From the NCBI RefSeq assembly GCF_000271485.2, contig NZ_AKVN02000001.1, positions 1,988,001-2,052,000 on the forward strand: a stretch of DNA of 64,000 nt. Direction: 5' to 3'. The translations under genes and the position numbers were made by a program. This DNA comes from Pelosinus fermentans DSM 17108. GTDB lineage: Bacteria; Bacillota; Negativicutes; DSM-13327. Below are positions 53,158-60,976 of this stretch, one piece after another. How positions within the stretch are numbered: the first letter of the stretch is position 1; each line of letters begins with the position of its first letter. The notes beneath the pieces were generated by a model that was not told the DNA's origin, ran no database searches, and was given only the letters and a program-made list of their open reading frames with translations.

Positions 53158-54417
53158 ATGGTTTCTTACAGAAGGCTTGAAGAAAATTTCCAAAGATTAT
53201 CGGTAATTGGAAGACAGGATGGGGGTGGAATTACGCGTCTTGCTTTTGGTGATGCTGATTGGGAAGCACGGAACATTGTTATAGAACTTATGAAGAATGC
53301 TGGGCTGAAAATTCGCGTTGATGCTTTTGGCAACATCATTGGACGTCGGGAGGGCTTATATCCTGAGAAGTCGGTGGTAATGCTTGGTTCTCATATTGAT
53401 AGTGTCCCGAACGGAGGGAATTTTGATGGGGTTGTTGGTGTTTTAGCAGCGATAGAAGCATTGCAATGTCTAGAGGAACAGCAAGAGCAAAATGATCATC
53501 CTATTGAAGTTGTGGTGTTTATGGCTGAGGAATCCAGTCGGTTTGGTGTTGCTACATTGGGTAGCAAGGCATTTTGCGGGAAGCTTTCTTCTCAGAATCT
53601 AGTTCAGTATAAGGATAAGGATGGTATCACCTTAGCTGAAGCGATACAGCAAAGAGAACTTGCACCGGAGAACATCGGGCAAGCCCAATATGAAGGAGAA
53701 ATTAAAGCGTTTTTAGAACTGCATATTGAACAGGGGAAGGTTTTAGAGACAACAAATCATCAAATTGGAATCGTAACCGGTATTGCAGCGCCTACTCGTT
53801 TTAAAGCAATAGTAACAGGTCAGGCGGACCATTCGGGGGCTACTCCAATGAATATGCGTCAAGATGCCTTAACAGCTGCAGCAGAAGTAATTTTATTGGT
53901 AGAACAATTGGCAAGGAAGGTTGCCCATCTGGGAGTCGTAGGAACAACAGGAGTAATTAAAGCGGATCCAGGTGCCATTAATGTAATTCCAGGACGTGTG
54001 GAACTTGGAATTGATATTCGTGCAATTCAATTAGCAAGTAAGCAGTGGGTCGTTGATGAACTCATTACAGGAATTGATAAAATTAAGACACAGCGAAGTG
54101 TAACGATTGAGTTAATTACACTTACAGATGAGATTCCAGTTGAGCTTTTAAAAGAAATGGTTGAAGAGTTGCAAGAGGTGTGCAAGCAGCATCCTTATCC
54201 GAATATGTTGATGCCTAGTGGTGCAGGACATGATGCAATGCATTTAGCTCCCCTGGCTCCTACAGGCATTATATTTATTCCCTGCCAGGGAGGAATTAGC
54301 CATAATCCAGCAGAGTGGGCAAGTATGGATGATATTGTTGCGGGGACTGAGATCCTCTTGACGGCAATTCGTAAGATTGCTAATTTGGAATTCTCCTGGA
54401 AGAAAGCAATGCTATAA
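53158..54417 (+). CDS. M20-family amidase (N-carbamoyl-L-amino acid hydrolase / allantoate amidohydrolase type)
   Basis: A 419-residue binuclear metal enzyme that splits C-N bonds in carbamoyl or ureido amino acids. Metal-binding segments are LGSHIDSVPNGGNFDGVVGV (split: GSHIDSVPNGG and NFDGV), VVFMAEESSRFG and GAGHDAMHLAP; LELHIEQGKVLE and SGATPMNMRQDAL complete the family pattern. The exact substrate cannot be told within this family. No hydantoinase or pyrimidine-degradation gene lies next to it. It may help recover nitrogen. Confidence 0.88.
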   Translation: MVSYRRLEENFQRLSVIGRQDGGGITRLAFGDADWEARNIVIELMKNAGLKIRVDAFGNIIGRREGLYPEKSVVMLGSHIDSVPNGGNFDGVVGVLAAIEALQCLEEQQEQNDHPIEVVVFMAEESSRFGVATLGSKAFCGKLSSQNLVQYKDKDGITLAEAIQQRELAPENIGQAQYEGEIKAFLELHIEQGKVLETTNHQIGIVTGIAAPTRFKAIVTGQADHSGATPMNMRQDALTAAAEVILLVEQLARKVAHLGVVGTTGVIKADPGAINVIPGRVELGIDIRAIQLASKQWVVDELITGIDKIKTQRSVTIELITLTDEIPVELLKEMVEELQEVCKQHPYPNMLMPSGAGHDAMHLAPLAPTGIIFIPCQGGISHNPAEWASMDDIVAGTEILLTAIRKIANLEFSWKKAML

Positions 54418-54742
54418 ATGATAAGTTTTGTGAGTGTATTTTAAAACAAAGACAGTTCATTGATGTAAACCTAATTCATATATGTTCATTGATTAATGCT
54501 TGCAAGGAAAAGGCTATTGGCAGTATGCCAGTAGCCTTTTCTGTACCGCGCATCTAGCGAAGCTGGACGGTGCTTGGAGATAAAATTTAGGCAGATCATT
54601 CAATTGAAAGAAAATATGTCGAAAATTAAATGATGGATACTATATTGCAAATGTAGCGCATAAACGTTATGATTATTTTTTAAAGACACACCCTAGAGTA
54701 GGAACTGTCGAGATAGAACATATAAAGGGAGGCTAATTTAAA
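54418..54742. other. Intergenic region upstream of aroD
   Basis: 325 bases. It has an intrinsic terminator at 54508-54540 that ends the amidase transcript. Downstream I see no aromatic-rich leader frame and no T-box motif, unlike the leaders of aroK, aroF and trpD. Confidence 0.5.
54508..54540 (+). terminator. Terminator after the amidase gene
   Basis: A 15-bp stem with one G-U pair (AAAAGGCTATTGGCA / TGCCAGTAGCCTTTT) and loop GTA; the stem itself ends in four Ts. Confidence 0.8.
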
Positions 54743-55495
54743 TTGAGTAAGATAATTGGAGAAGGAACACAGCCATTGATATGTACTCCACTAGTGGGAA
54801 GAAATCAAGAAATTGTATTAGCTGAATTAGCAAATGTTTTAGAAAAAAAACCAGATATTATTGAATGGCGTGCCGATTTCTTTGAAGCTATCGCCAATAC
54901 TGATGAAGTAGTTGCCTTAGCAAATACAATCAAAGAGATTGCGGGCGATTTAACGATTATCTTTACGATTCGTTCTATTCGGGAAGGCGGTCAAACCATT
55001 CCACTGTCAGATAGTGAAGCGATGGAACTAAATGCAGCCATCTGCACGAATACAAGTGTAGAATATGTGGATTGCGAATTGAGTAATCTGCCAGAACACT
55101 TTCAGCAGTTATGCAAAGTAGCACGGGAAAATAGCACGAAAATAATTGCATCCTTCCATAATTTTAATTGTACGCCAAGTAAAGAAAGCTTAGAAGAAAG
55201 GTTTACACAAGCAGAAGAATATGGTGCTGATGTTGCAAAAGTGGCAGTTATGCCAAAAACATTAGAAGATGTTCTTACGCTATTGAGTGCAACCTTAGAA
55301 GCAAAAAATAAGTTGAAGATTCCTGTAATTAGTATGTCAATGGGAGAGCTTGGTGCCGTAACTCGCCTGTTTGGAGGAGTTTTTGGCTCAACTGTTAGTT
55401 TTGCAGTAGGTCAAAGCAGCTCTGCACCTGGGCAAGTGCCGATTGAAGATTTAAATACAGTGTTCCATATTGTAAAAAAATCCATGGGGATGTAG
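54743..55495 (+). CDS. aroD: Type I 3-dehydroquinate dehydratase
   Basis: The third shikimate-pathway step, 3-dehydroquinate to 3-dehydroshikimate, by a Schiff-base enzyme. It has 250 residues, the usual size. Catalytic segments are EWRADFFE near residue 47, ASFHNFNCTPS (the His that helps proton transfer) and VAKVAVMP (the Schiff-base Lys, about residue 170). It starts at TTG 54743 after AAAGGGAGG. It is followed by a long hairpin, so it seems to be a single-gene unit within the aromatic region. Confidence 0.95.
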   Translation: MSKIIGEGTQPLICTPLVGRNQEIVLAELANVLEKKPDIIEWRADFFEAIANTDEVVALANTIKEIAGDLTIIFTIRSIREGGQTIPLSDSEAMELNAAICTNTSVEYVDCELSNLPEHFQQLCKVARENSTKIIASFHNFNCTPSKESLEERFTQAEEYGADVAKVAVMPKTLEDVLTLLSATLEAKNKLKIPVISMSMGELGAVTRLFGGVFGSTVSFAVGQSSSAPGQVPIEDLNTVFHIVKKSMGM

Positions 55496-55569
55496 GTAAT
55501 TTTAAAAAGAACTACATATATTAGCACATTATTTAGATGCAACGGCAGATTCATGTTAGCCTTAGGTGT

Positions 55570-55631
55570 AATAACTTCTTAATAAACACAATGTATAGAT
55601 CGATGTACAATGTGCTTATTAAGAAGTTATT
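55570..55631 (+). terminator. Long inverted repeat after aroD
   Basis: Arms of 26 bases (55570-55595 and 55606-55631) match at 24 positions around a 10-base loop. The end of the right arm is T-rich. It is probably the aroD terminator, although it is longer than needed. Confidence 0.7.
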
Positions 55632-55786
55632 TTATTTATGTAATTTGAAATAAAGTAGCTATCTTTCAAACAAAAATTATTGTACATCTATAATTTTACA
55701 AAAGTATATTCCGATAGGACGTTTGTTTTTTAAAATGATAAAATAATAACAAATTATTAATGTTATCATTGCTTTTTGATAGATGC

Positions 55787-55814
55787 TTGACAATTGTTGT
55801 TTAGTTGGTATAAT
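55787..55814 (+). promoter_or_regulatory. Sigma-A promoter of the aroK leader
   Basis: Consensus TTGACA (55787-55792), 16 bases, consensus TATAAT (55809-55814). Transcription should start near 55821, 28 bases before the leader ATG. Confidence 0.88.
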
Positions 55815-55848
55815 GAAAATAGTATTATGTTGAGCGGAGGCTATTATA

Positions 55849-55986
55849 ATGATTACATTCTTAACTAAGAGATTTGGAAACCAATATTTTAGTTTTTTTA
55901 GTTGGGGCTATTTTTATAGTGCTGGCTATTTTGGGATGTATCAAATGAATAGACTGTTAAATGAGAGCTTAAACACGAGCAGGTAA
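55849..55986 (+). CDS. Aromatic-rich leader peptide upstream of aroK
   Basis: A 45-residue peptide with 13 aromatic residues (7 Phe, 5 Tyr, 1 Trp), most in QYFSFFSWGYFYSAGYFG. CGGAGG lies 8 bases before ATG 55849, and a consensus promoter 35 bases before. An intrinsic terminator begins 24 bases after the stop, and aroK lies 262 bases beyond it. A promoter, an aromatic-rich reading frame and a terminator before an aromatic biosynthesis gene is the architecture of ribosome-mediated attenuation. It is related to the peptide at 59240-59401. It could instead be a small structural protein. Confidence 0.75.
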   Translation: MITFLTKRFGNQYFSFFSWGYFYSAGYFGMYQMNRLLNESLNTSR

Positions 55987-56009
55987 GTATAAAACTGTTT
56001 TGTGATAGA

Positions 56010-56038
56010 AATAAGACTCGTTAGAGTCTTATTTTTTG
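56010..56038 (+). terminator. Terminator / attenuator between leader peptide and aroK
   Basis: A stem AATAAGACTC / GAGTCTTATT (loop GTTA-like) followed by TTTTT. The core AAGACTC / GAGTCTT is the same as in the leader terminator upstream of aroF. Confidence 0.88.
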
Positions 56039-56181
56039 TTTTATGGTATTAGGAGTTATAAAGGCTGTAAGTGAAAAAACATAAGTCATTATGAAGCACA
56101 AAGATAACAATGCTGCTTCCGCGGCATACAAAGGAGAATATTAAAGATAAATAGAATCCTTTCTTGTCCTATATTTTTTGA

Positions 56182-56252
56182 TTTGTCATTGCGAGTATGC
56201 ATTGCAATCTTTTGTTTGTTAAGAGATTGCTTACTCTGTTTGCAATGACAAA
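56182..56252. repeat. REP-like palindromic repeat
   Basis: Outer arms TTTGTCATTGC (56182-56192) and GCAATGACAAA (56242-56252), inner arms GCAATCT (56204-56210) and AGATTGC (56224-56230). This GTCATTGC...GCAATCT...AGATTGC...GCAATGAC pattern recurs in many bacterial genomes as a dispersed palindrome. It lies in the aroK leader, 48 bases before the start codon. Confidence 0.75.
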
Positions 56253-56300
56253 AGGACGAGAAACGTTTTTCTGATAAAAAATAGTAGGCGGTGTATTGTA

Positions 56301-56834
56301 ATGAAATTTCATAATAATGTTGTGTTGATTGGTATGCCGGGTAGTGGTAAGACGTCTCTGGGTTCGATTATTGCAGAACGATTAGAGATTGATTTTTATG
56401 ATATTGACCAGTATATACAGGAAAAAGAGAATAAGACTATTTCTGAGCTTTTTTTATTAGGAGAGTCACACTTTCGTCAGATTGAAAGCAATGCTGTTCG
56501 TGAAGTTAGCAGCAAGAAACCGATTGTTATTGCTACTGGAGGAGGTGTAGTGACTCGTCCTGAGAATATAGCTGTATTACAGCAAAAAGGCACTATCTTT
56601 TATATTGACCGACCAATCGAAATGATAATAGAAACGATTGACGCTGCAGCTCGTCCGTTGCTGGAAGATAATGTGAAGAGAATTTACAGCTTATACGAAC
56701 AGAGAAAGCATTTATATGAGGGGTGTTGTCATTATCGAATTACCAACGGTTTGTCATTACATTCTGCAGTAGACCAGATTCTACAAGTAATTGCAAAAAG
56801 CCAGGATAGTGAGCAAATAGCCATTTCTGACTAA
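56301..56834 (+). CDS. aroK: Shikimate kinase
   Basis: Phosphorylates shikimate to shikimate 3-phosphate. It has 177 residues with Walker A GMPGSGKTS (about 12-20), the shikimate-binding DIDQYI and FRQIESNAVREV region, and GGGVVTRPEN. The ribosome site is weak (GGCGGTG), which together with the long leader suggests regulated expression. The leader peptide and attenuator-like terminator upstream (55849-56038) probably control it. It converges with aroC, and a terminator lies between them. Confidence 0.95.
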   Translation: MKFHNNVVLIGMPGSGKTSLGSIIAERLEIDFYDIDQYIQEKENKTISELFLLGESHFRQIESNAVREVSSKKPIVIATGGGVVTRPENIAVLQQKGTIFYIDRPIEMIIETIDAAARPLLEDNVKRIYSLYEQRKHLYEGCCHYRITNGLSLHSAVDQILQVIAKSQDSEQIAISD

Positions 56835-56882
56835 CCTGACTTATTAGATATGATGAATATGAAATAGAAACTTTTAAATTAA

Positions 56883-56921
56883 AATCAGCGTCTAAGGTAA
56901 ATACCTAGACGCTGATTTTTT
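56883..56921. terminator. Terminator between aroK and aroC
   Basis: A stem of about 16 bp (AATCAGCGTCTAAGGTA / TACCTAGACGCTGATT, one bulge) with T tract on the plus strand and As on the other side; it can serve both convergent genes. Confidence 0.88.
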
Positions 56922-56961
56922 GTGATTTCAAAAAATCAAAGGATATTAAAATTTAAGTTAT

Positions 56962-58029
56962 CTATAATACATCCCAAATAGCCATTGCAGCTGCGGCTTC
57001 GATAACAGGTACCGCACGATGGACAATACAAGGATCGTGACGACCTTCCACTGTAATAGAGACATTTTCACCCTTTGCATTCACAGTGTTCTGCTCTAAA
57101 GAAATGGAGGGGGTTGGTTTTATGGCTACACGAAAAATAAGAGGCATGCCATTGGAGATTCCTCCTAAGATTCCTCCATTGTGATTAGTGGAGGTTACAA
57201 CCAGATTGTCTTTACTATACATCGCATCATTGGCCTGGCTGCCGCGCATCTGGGCAAAAGTAAACCCGGCACCGAATTCCACACCTTTAACGGCAGGAAT
57301 AGAAAATAACAGATGTGCCAATGTGCTTTCTAGGGAATCAAAGAAAGGATCACCCAGACCGACAGGCAGGTGTATGACAGCTGCTTCAATAATACCGCCG
57401 ACAGAATCTCCCGCAGTCTTGGCTGAGAGAATGCATCGTTGCATTGATTCGCCCGCAGCAGGGTCAAGTACAGGGAATGATTTTGCTTTTAATTGTTCTA
57501 GTATTGTCTGGTCAATCGTAACCGCATCAAATTGAGATTCTGAAATAGAAGCGATACGCTGGATATGAGAGCCAATATGAATATTTTGTTGTCTCAAAAG
57601 CTGCTTAGCAATTGCACCGGCGAATACGAGAGGGGCTGTAAGGCGGCCGGAGAAGTGCCCACCGCCTCGCAAGTCATTAAAGTGCTTATACTTTATAGAG
57701 CCAGTATAATCCGCATGTCCAGGACGAAATTTCCAAGCTAAGGATTCATAATCAGCAGACCTTTGATCTTTATTTTCAATAATGGAACAAAGTGGGCTTC
57801 CTGTTGTTTTACCATTTAAAAAGCCACTCCAAATCGTAAATGCGTCTTTTTCATTACGTGCTGTTGATAAGGGACTTTTTCCAGGGGCGCGACGCTCTAG
57901 CTCCCGGGTTACTTCTGCTAAGTCAATTTCGAAACCGGGCGGTAGTCCGTCAATGGTAATACCGATCCCCTTTCCGTGACTTTCACCAAAAATAGTATAC
58001 TGGACCTTTTTACCCCATGAGCCACTCAT
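56962..58029 (-). CDS. aroC: Chorismate synthase
   Basis: The last shikimate-pathway step, EPSP to chorismate, using reduced FMN. It has 355 residues. Family signatures are FGESHGKGIGITIDGLPPG (near residue 14), RPGHADYTGSIKY and SGRLTAPLVFAGAIAK, and near the C-terminus GRHDPCIVHRAVPV. AGGAGG lies 6-7 bases before the ATG on the minus strand. It is 24 bases downstream of aroF, so the two form one operon under the leader at 59186-59475. Confidence 0.97.
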   Translation of the reverse strand: MSGSWGKKVQYTIFGESHGKGIGITIDGLPPGFEIDLAEVTRELERRAPGKSPLSTARNEKDAFTIWSGFLNGKTTGSPLCSIIENKDQRSADYESLAWKFRPGHADYTGSIKYKHFNDLRGGGHFSGRLTAPLVFAGAIAKQLLRQQNIHIGSHIQRIASISESQFDAVTIDQTILEQLKAKSFPVLDPAAGESMQRCILSAKTAGDSVGGIIEAAVIHLPVGLGDPFFDSLESTLAHLLFSIPAVKGVEFGAGFTFAQMRGSQANDAMYSKDNLVVTSTNHNGGILGGISNGMPLIFRVAIKPTPSISLEQNTVNAKGENVSITVEGRHDPCIVHRAVPVIEAAAAMAIWDVL

Positions 58030-58053
58030 TTGTTAACCTCCTGAAGTGTAAAA

Positions 58054-59067
58054 TTAGATAGTGCGATTTTCAATTTTAGCAATCTGCGTTAAGAACCCCA
58101 TTAATGAGGCGAAACGTTCAGGTGTAATAGATTGTGGTCCATCGCAGCTTGCATTAGCAGGATCATTGTGTACTTCAATAATCAATCCATCAGCACCGAC
58201 GGCAATGGATGCCTTTGAAAGGGCCTCTACCATCCACCATTTTCCCGCAGCATGACTAGGATCAATAATAACAGGAAGATGGCTTAATTTCTTTATGGCG
58301 AGTACGGCACTTAAGTCTAGAGTATTACGGGTATAGGTTTCAAAAGTGCGAATGCCTCTTTCGCATAAAATAACATTGTCGTTACCTTCAGCCATAATAT
58401 ACTCTGCTGACATAAGTAATTCTTCAATGGTAGCACATAATCCTCGTTTTAATAAAATTGGTTTATTAGTTTGTCCTACCGCTTTCAACAGGTCAAAGTT
58501 TTGCATATTTCTTGCACCAATTTGAATAATGTCAACATCTTCAACGAATTTATCCAGTTTGCTTACGGACATAATCTCAGAGACAATTGGCAGCCCTGTT
58601 TCTGCTCTGGCAATTTTCAATAATTCCAGTCCTTCTTCCTTTAAGCCTTGGAAACTATAAGGTGATGTTCTTGGTTTGTAAGCTCCGCCACGCAAGAAGC
58701 CAGCGCCTGCTGCTTTGACTTGATTCGCTACAGACAAAATTTGACTCTCGCTTTCAACTGAGCAAGGACCAGCAATAATTGTTAATTTATTACCGCCGAT
58801 GGTTTGATTTCCAATTGGAATGACTGTATCTTCTGGATGAAAGACTCGATTGGCCTTCTTATAAGGTTCCTGTACGGATAATACTTTTTCTACATAGTTT
58901 TTACTTGCCAGCTTATCTTTATCAAGTTTATGAGTGCTGCCAACTACGCCGATAATCGTCTGAAATTCTCCATACGTAGGCCAAGCACTGCAGCCGCCTT
59001 TTTCTAATTCTGCCTTTAACTCTTCAATTTGCTCTGTTGTTACAGAAGGATGTAATACGATAACCAT
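58054..59067 (-). CDS. aroF: 3-deoxy-7-phosphoheptulonate (DAHP) synthase with N-terminal ferredoxin-like domain
   Basis: The first committed step of aromatic synthesis, PEP plus erythrose 4-phosphate. It has 337 residues, the type I-beta form found in Thermotoga and Firmicutes. An N-terminal ferredoxin-like regulatory domain (about 1-70, IGVVGSTHKLD) probably senses aromatic end products. The catalytic barrel carries IIAGPCSVES, GGAYKPRTSPYSFQG, QIGARNMQN and PVIIDPSHAAGK. The start follows AGGGGG on the minus strand. It is the first gene after the aromatic-rich leader peptide and its terminator. Confidence 0.95.
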   Translation of the reverse strand: MVIVLHPSVTTEQIEELKAELEKGGCSAWPTYGEFQTIIGVVGSTHKLDKDKLASKNYVEKVLSVQEPYKKANRVFHPEDTVIPIGNQTIGGNKLTIIAGPCSVESESQILSVANQVKAAGAGFLRGGAYKPRTSPYSFQGLKEEGLELLKIARAETGLPIVSEIMSVSKLDKFVEDVDIIQIGARNMQNFDLLKAVGQTNKPILLKRGLCATIEELLMSAEYIMAEGNDNVILCERGIRTFETYTRNTLDLSAVLAIKKLSHLPVIIDPSHAAGKWWMVEALSKASIAVGADGLIIEVHNDPANASCDGPQSITPERFASLMGFLTQIAKIENRTI

Positions 59068-59185
59068 AATAAATACCCCCTATTATTTTACTTTTATAAC
59101 TTAAAATTGGATCTTTAGTGATGAATAAGCGCGACTAACTTCTGCTTGTAGAATGATGAAAGTTTTAGAGCGGTTAGCCATCGGG

Positions 59186-59213
59186 TAAAAAAAATAAGAC
59201 TCAAATGAGTCTT
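59186..59213 (-). terminator. Terminator / attenuator between leader peptide and aroF
   Basis: On the minus strand AAGACTC (loop ATTT) GAGTCTT is followed by ATTTTTTTT. It starts 27 bases after the leader stop codon and lies about 120 bases before aroF. Confidence 0.88.
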
Positions 59214-59239
59214 GTAGAGATGGTGGAAATAAATTGTCC

Positions 59240-59401
59240 TTAGCGGATTGCTGCTAGTTGACATTTCCATCTATAATGCTCATTGAAAAACCATATATTC
59301 ACTTTTTCCCATCCGAAAAAGTCGAAGCTAAAAAAGTAGCTCCAACCAAAAAAGTAAAAATATTGTTTTTGTTCAATAGCTTTATAGGTTAGATGTGTCA
59401 T
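59240..59401 (-). CDS. Aromatic-rich leader peptide upstream of aroF-aroC
   Basis: A 53-residue peptide with 19 aromatic residues (10 Phe, 5 Tyr, 4 Trp), densest in QYFYFFGWSYFFSFDFFGW. I chose the ATG at 59401, 9 bases after GGAGG; the ATG at 59410 abuts that site. A consensus promoter lies upstream and an intrinsic terminator begins 27 bases after the stop, before aroF. This fits a leader peptide whose slow translation under Phe/Tyr/Trp shortage would prevent termination. A hairpin (59262-59271 with 59218-59230) brackets its stop codon. A small independent protein is the alternative. Confidence 0.78.
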   Translation of the reverse strand: MTHLTYKAIEQKQYFYFFGWSYFFSFDFFGWEKVNIWFFNEHYRWKCQLAAIR

Positions 59402-59447
59402 AAAAAACATCCTCCGATAATACTTGATTTTCCAGTAACTGTTTTCC

Positions 59448-59475
59448 ATTATATCAAAGTATTGAAAAGTGTCAA
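59448..59475 (-). promoter_or_regulatory. Sigma-A promoter of the aroF leader
   Basis: On the minus strand TTGACA (59475-59470), 16 bases, TATAAT (59453-59448), both consensus. The transcript would start near 59441. Confidence 0.88.
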
Positions 59476-59574
59476 GCAATAGTTTTAAATTTAAAATAAA
59501 ATAGATAAATGTTACATATTAATTATAGAATAAAAACATTTGTACAATGAGAAAAAACAAAAATAAAAAAACTC

Positions 59575-59603
59575 TTGACAGCATAGCAAAATTTGAATAA
59601 AAT
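59575..59603 (+). promoter_or_regulatory. Promoter of the trp operon
   Basis: TTGACA (59575-59580), 17 bases, TAAAAT (59598-59603). It feeds the T-box leader. Confidence 0.85.
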
Positions 59604-59614
59604 GTGCCTTAATA

Positions 59615-59908
59615 GAATGTGTAATCCGCTATGAGCAGGAGAAGTACATATACGAACTTTGGATCAGCGAGTCGGTGACCAGGCAACTGGAGGTGTGATG
59701 ACCGACCCAAAGAGTCTATGGAATGGGCCTGTGAGCTGCTCACTGAACGCAATACGTCAGTAGGATGAGTCGGTTGCCCCCGTTATTGGGCTAGGGTATC
59801 AGATGTAATATCTCGTACCTGAGTAGAGGGAAAGCATTAGCTTTCTAAATTAGGGTGGTATCGCGAATCATTTCGCCCCTTTCAGGGGTGGAGTGATTTT
59901 TTTTATTT
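59615..59908 (+). promoter_or_regulatory. Tryptophan T-box riboswitch with terminator
   Basis: A transcribed leader of about 290 bases before trpD. GAGCAG (59633) and CTGCTC (near 59736) close stem I; ACTTTGG with CCAAAG, and GTCGGT with ACCGAC, form its upper parts. Between them on the 3' side lie two TGG triplets (59719-59721 and 59724-59726), either of which could be the Trp specifier. The T-box core AGGGTGGTATCGCG is at 59852-59865 and the terminator stem with a run of Ts at about 59867-59908. Uncharged tRNA-Trp should bind and favour trp transcription. Confidence 0.9.
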
Positions 59909-59938
59909 TTATAGGCTTATTTATAAGGAGGAATGGCT

Positions 59939-60976
59939 ATGTTCAAGGAGTTTTTGGCTCAAGTAGTGGCGGGAGAAAATTTATCGCGAGAAGATGCACA
60001 ATTGTCCATGGATATCATTATGTCTGGGGGCGGGACTGAGGCACAGATTGGTGCTTTTATTACAGCATTACGGATAAAGGGTGAAACCATTGATGAAATT
60101 GCTGGTTTTGCCCAGACCATGCGCAATCATTCATTAAAGGTACAATTTAGCAGCAGGGAAATGATTGATACCTGTGGTACGGGCGGGGATAAAACAGGTA
60201 CCTTCAATGTATCTACAGCGGTAGCTTTTGTGGTAGCAGGTGCTGGGCTTGTTGTAGCTAAACATGGCAATCATGGTTTATCCAGTTCTTGCGGCAGTGC
60301 AGATGTTCTTAATGCTTTGGGAGTTTCAATGAATTTACCGCCTCAAGGAGTACGTAAATCCATTGAAATAACGAAAGTTGGTTTTTTGTATGCTCCTGCT
60401 TTTCATAAAGCGATGAAATATGCTGCGAAACCACGCAAAGAATTAGGATTTCGAACTGTTTTTAATATGCTGGGACCATTAACCAATCCTGCAGAGGCTA
60501 ATTATCAATTAATCGGTGTATATGAGCCTTCTTTAACTCGGAAATTGGCGGAGGCGCTTGCCATGTTAGGCGTAAAGCGGGCCATGGTAGTACATGGTTT
60601 GGATGGTCTGGATGAAATATCCACGACTGCACTGACACAGGTAACAGAAGTCAATGGTCAAGAAACTCGAACCTATACGATTGATCCAGCTGTCTACGGG
60701 TTTAGTGGTGGTGGCTTAGAAGGTTACCGTGGTGGTACACCAGAGGAAAACGGGAAATTTATTCTGGATATTTTTCAAGGGAAGCTGCTCGGTCCAAAAC
60801 GTGATATCGTTTTGTTAAATGCTGCTGCTGCCCTGGTAGTCGCTGGTAAAGCAGAGAGCATAAAAGAGGGATTGAATATTGCGGCAAAGAGCATTGACGA
60901 GGGAGCTGCCTATTCTAAATTGGAAGAGGTAAGGCGCTTTAGTCAGGAATACAAGGAGGAATTGATATTATCATAA
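59939..60976 (+). CDS. trpD: Anthranilate phosphoribosyltransferase
   Basis: Joins anthranilate to PRPP in tryptophan synthesis. It has 345 residues from ATG 59939, 7 bases after AGGAGG; ATG 59933 abuts that site. The PRPP loop DTCGTGGDKTGTFNVST, then KHGNHGLSSSCGSADVL and the MKYAAKPRKELGFRTVFNMLGPL region (part: RKELGFRTVFNMLGPL) are standard. It is the first gene after the T-box; trpE and trpG, which usually precede it, are not here. Its 3' end overlaps trpF by 10 bases. Confidence 0.95.
   Translation: MFKEFLAQVVAGENLSREDAQLSMDIIMSGGGTEAQIGAFITALRIKGETIDEIAGFAQTMRNHSLKVQFSSREMIDTCGTGGDKTGTFNVSTAVAFVVAGAGLVVAKHGNHGLSSSCGSADVLNALGVSMNLPPQGVRKSIEITKVGFLYAPAFHKAMKYAAKPRKELGFRTVFNMLGPLTNPAEANYQLIGVYEPSLTRKLAEALAMLGVKRAMVVHGLDGLDEISTTALTQVTEVNGQETRTYTIDPAVYGFSGGGLEGYRGGTPEENGKFILDIFQGKLLGPKRDIVLLNAAAALVVAGKAESIKEGLNIAAKSIDEGAAYSKLEEVRRFSQEYKEELILS

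Noticed and set aside
54418-54742. Possible T-box or leader peptide upstream of aroD
   Set aside because: No T-box core (AGGGTGG-type) and no aromatic-rich frame with a ribosome site could be found.
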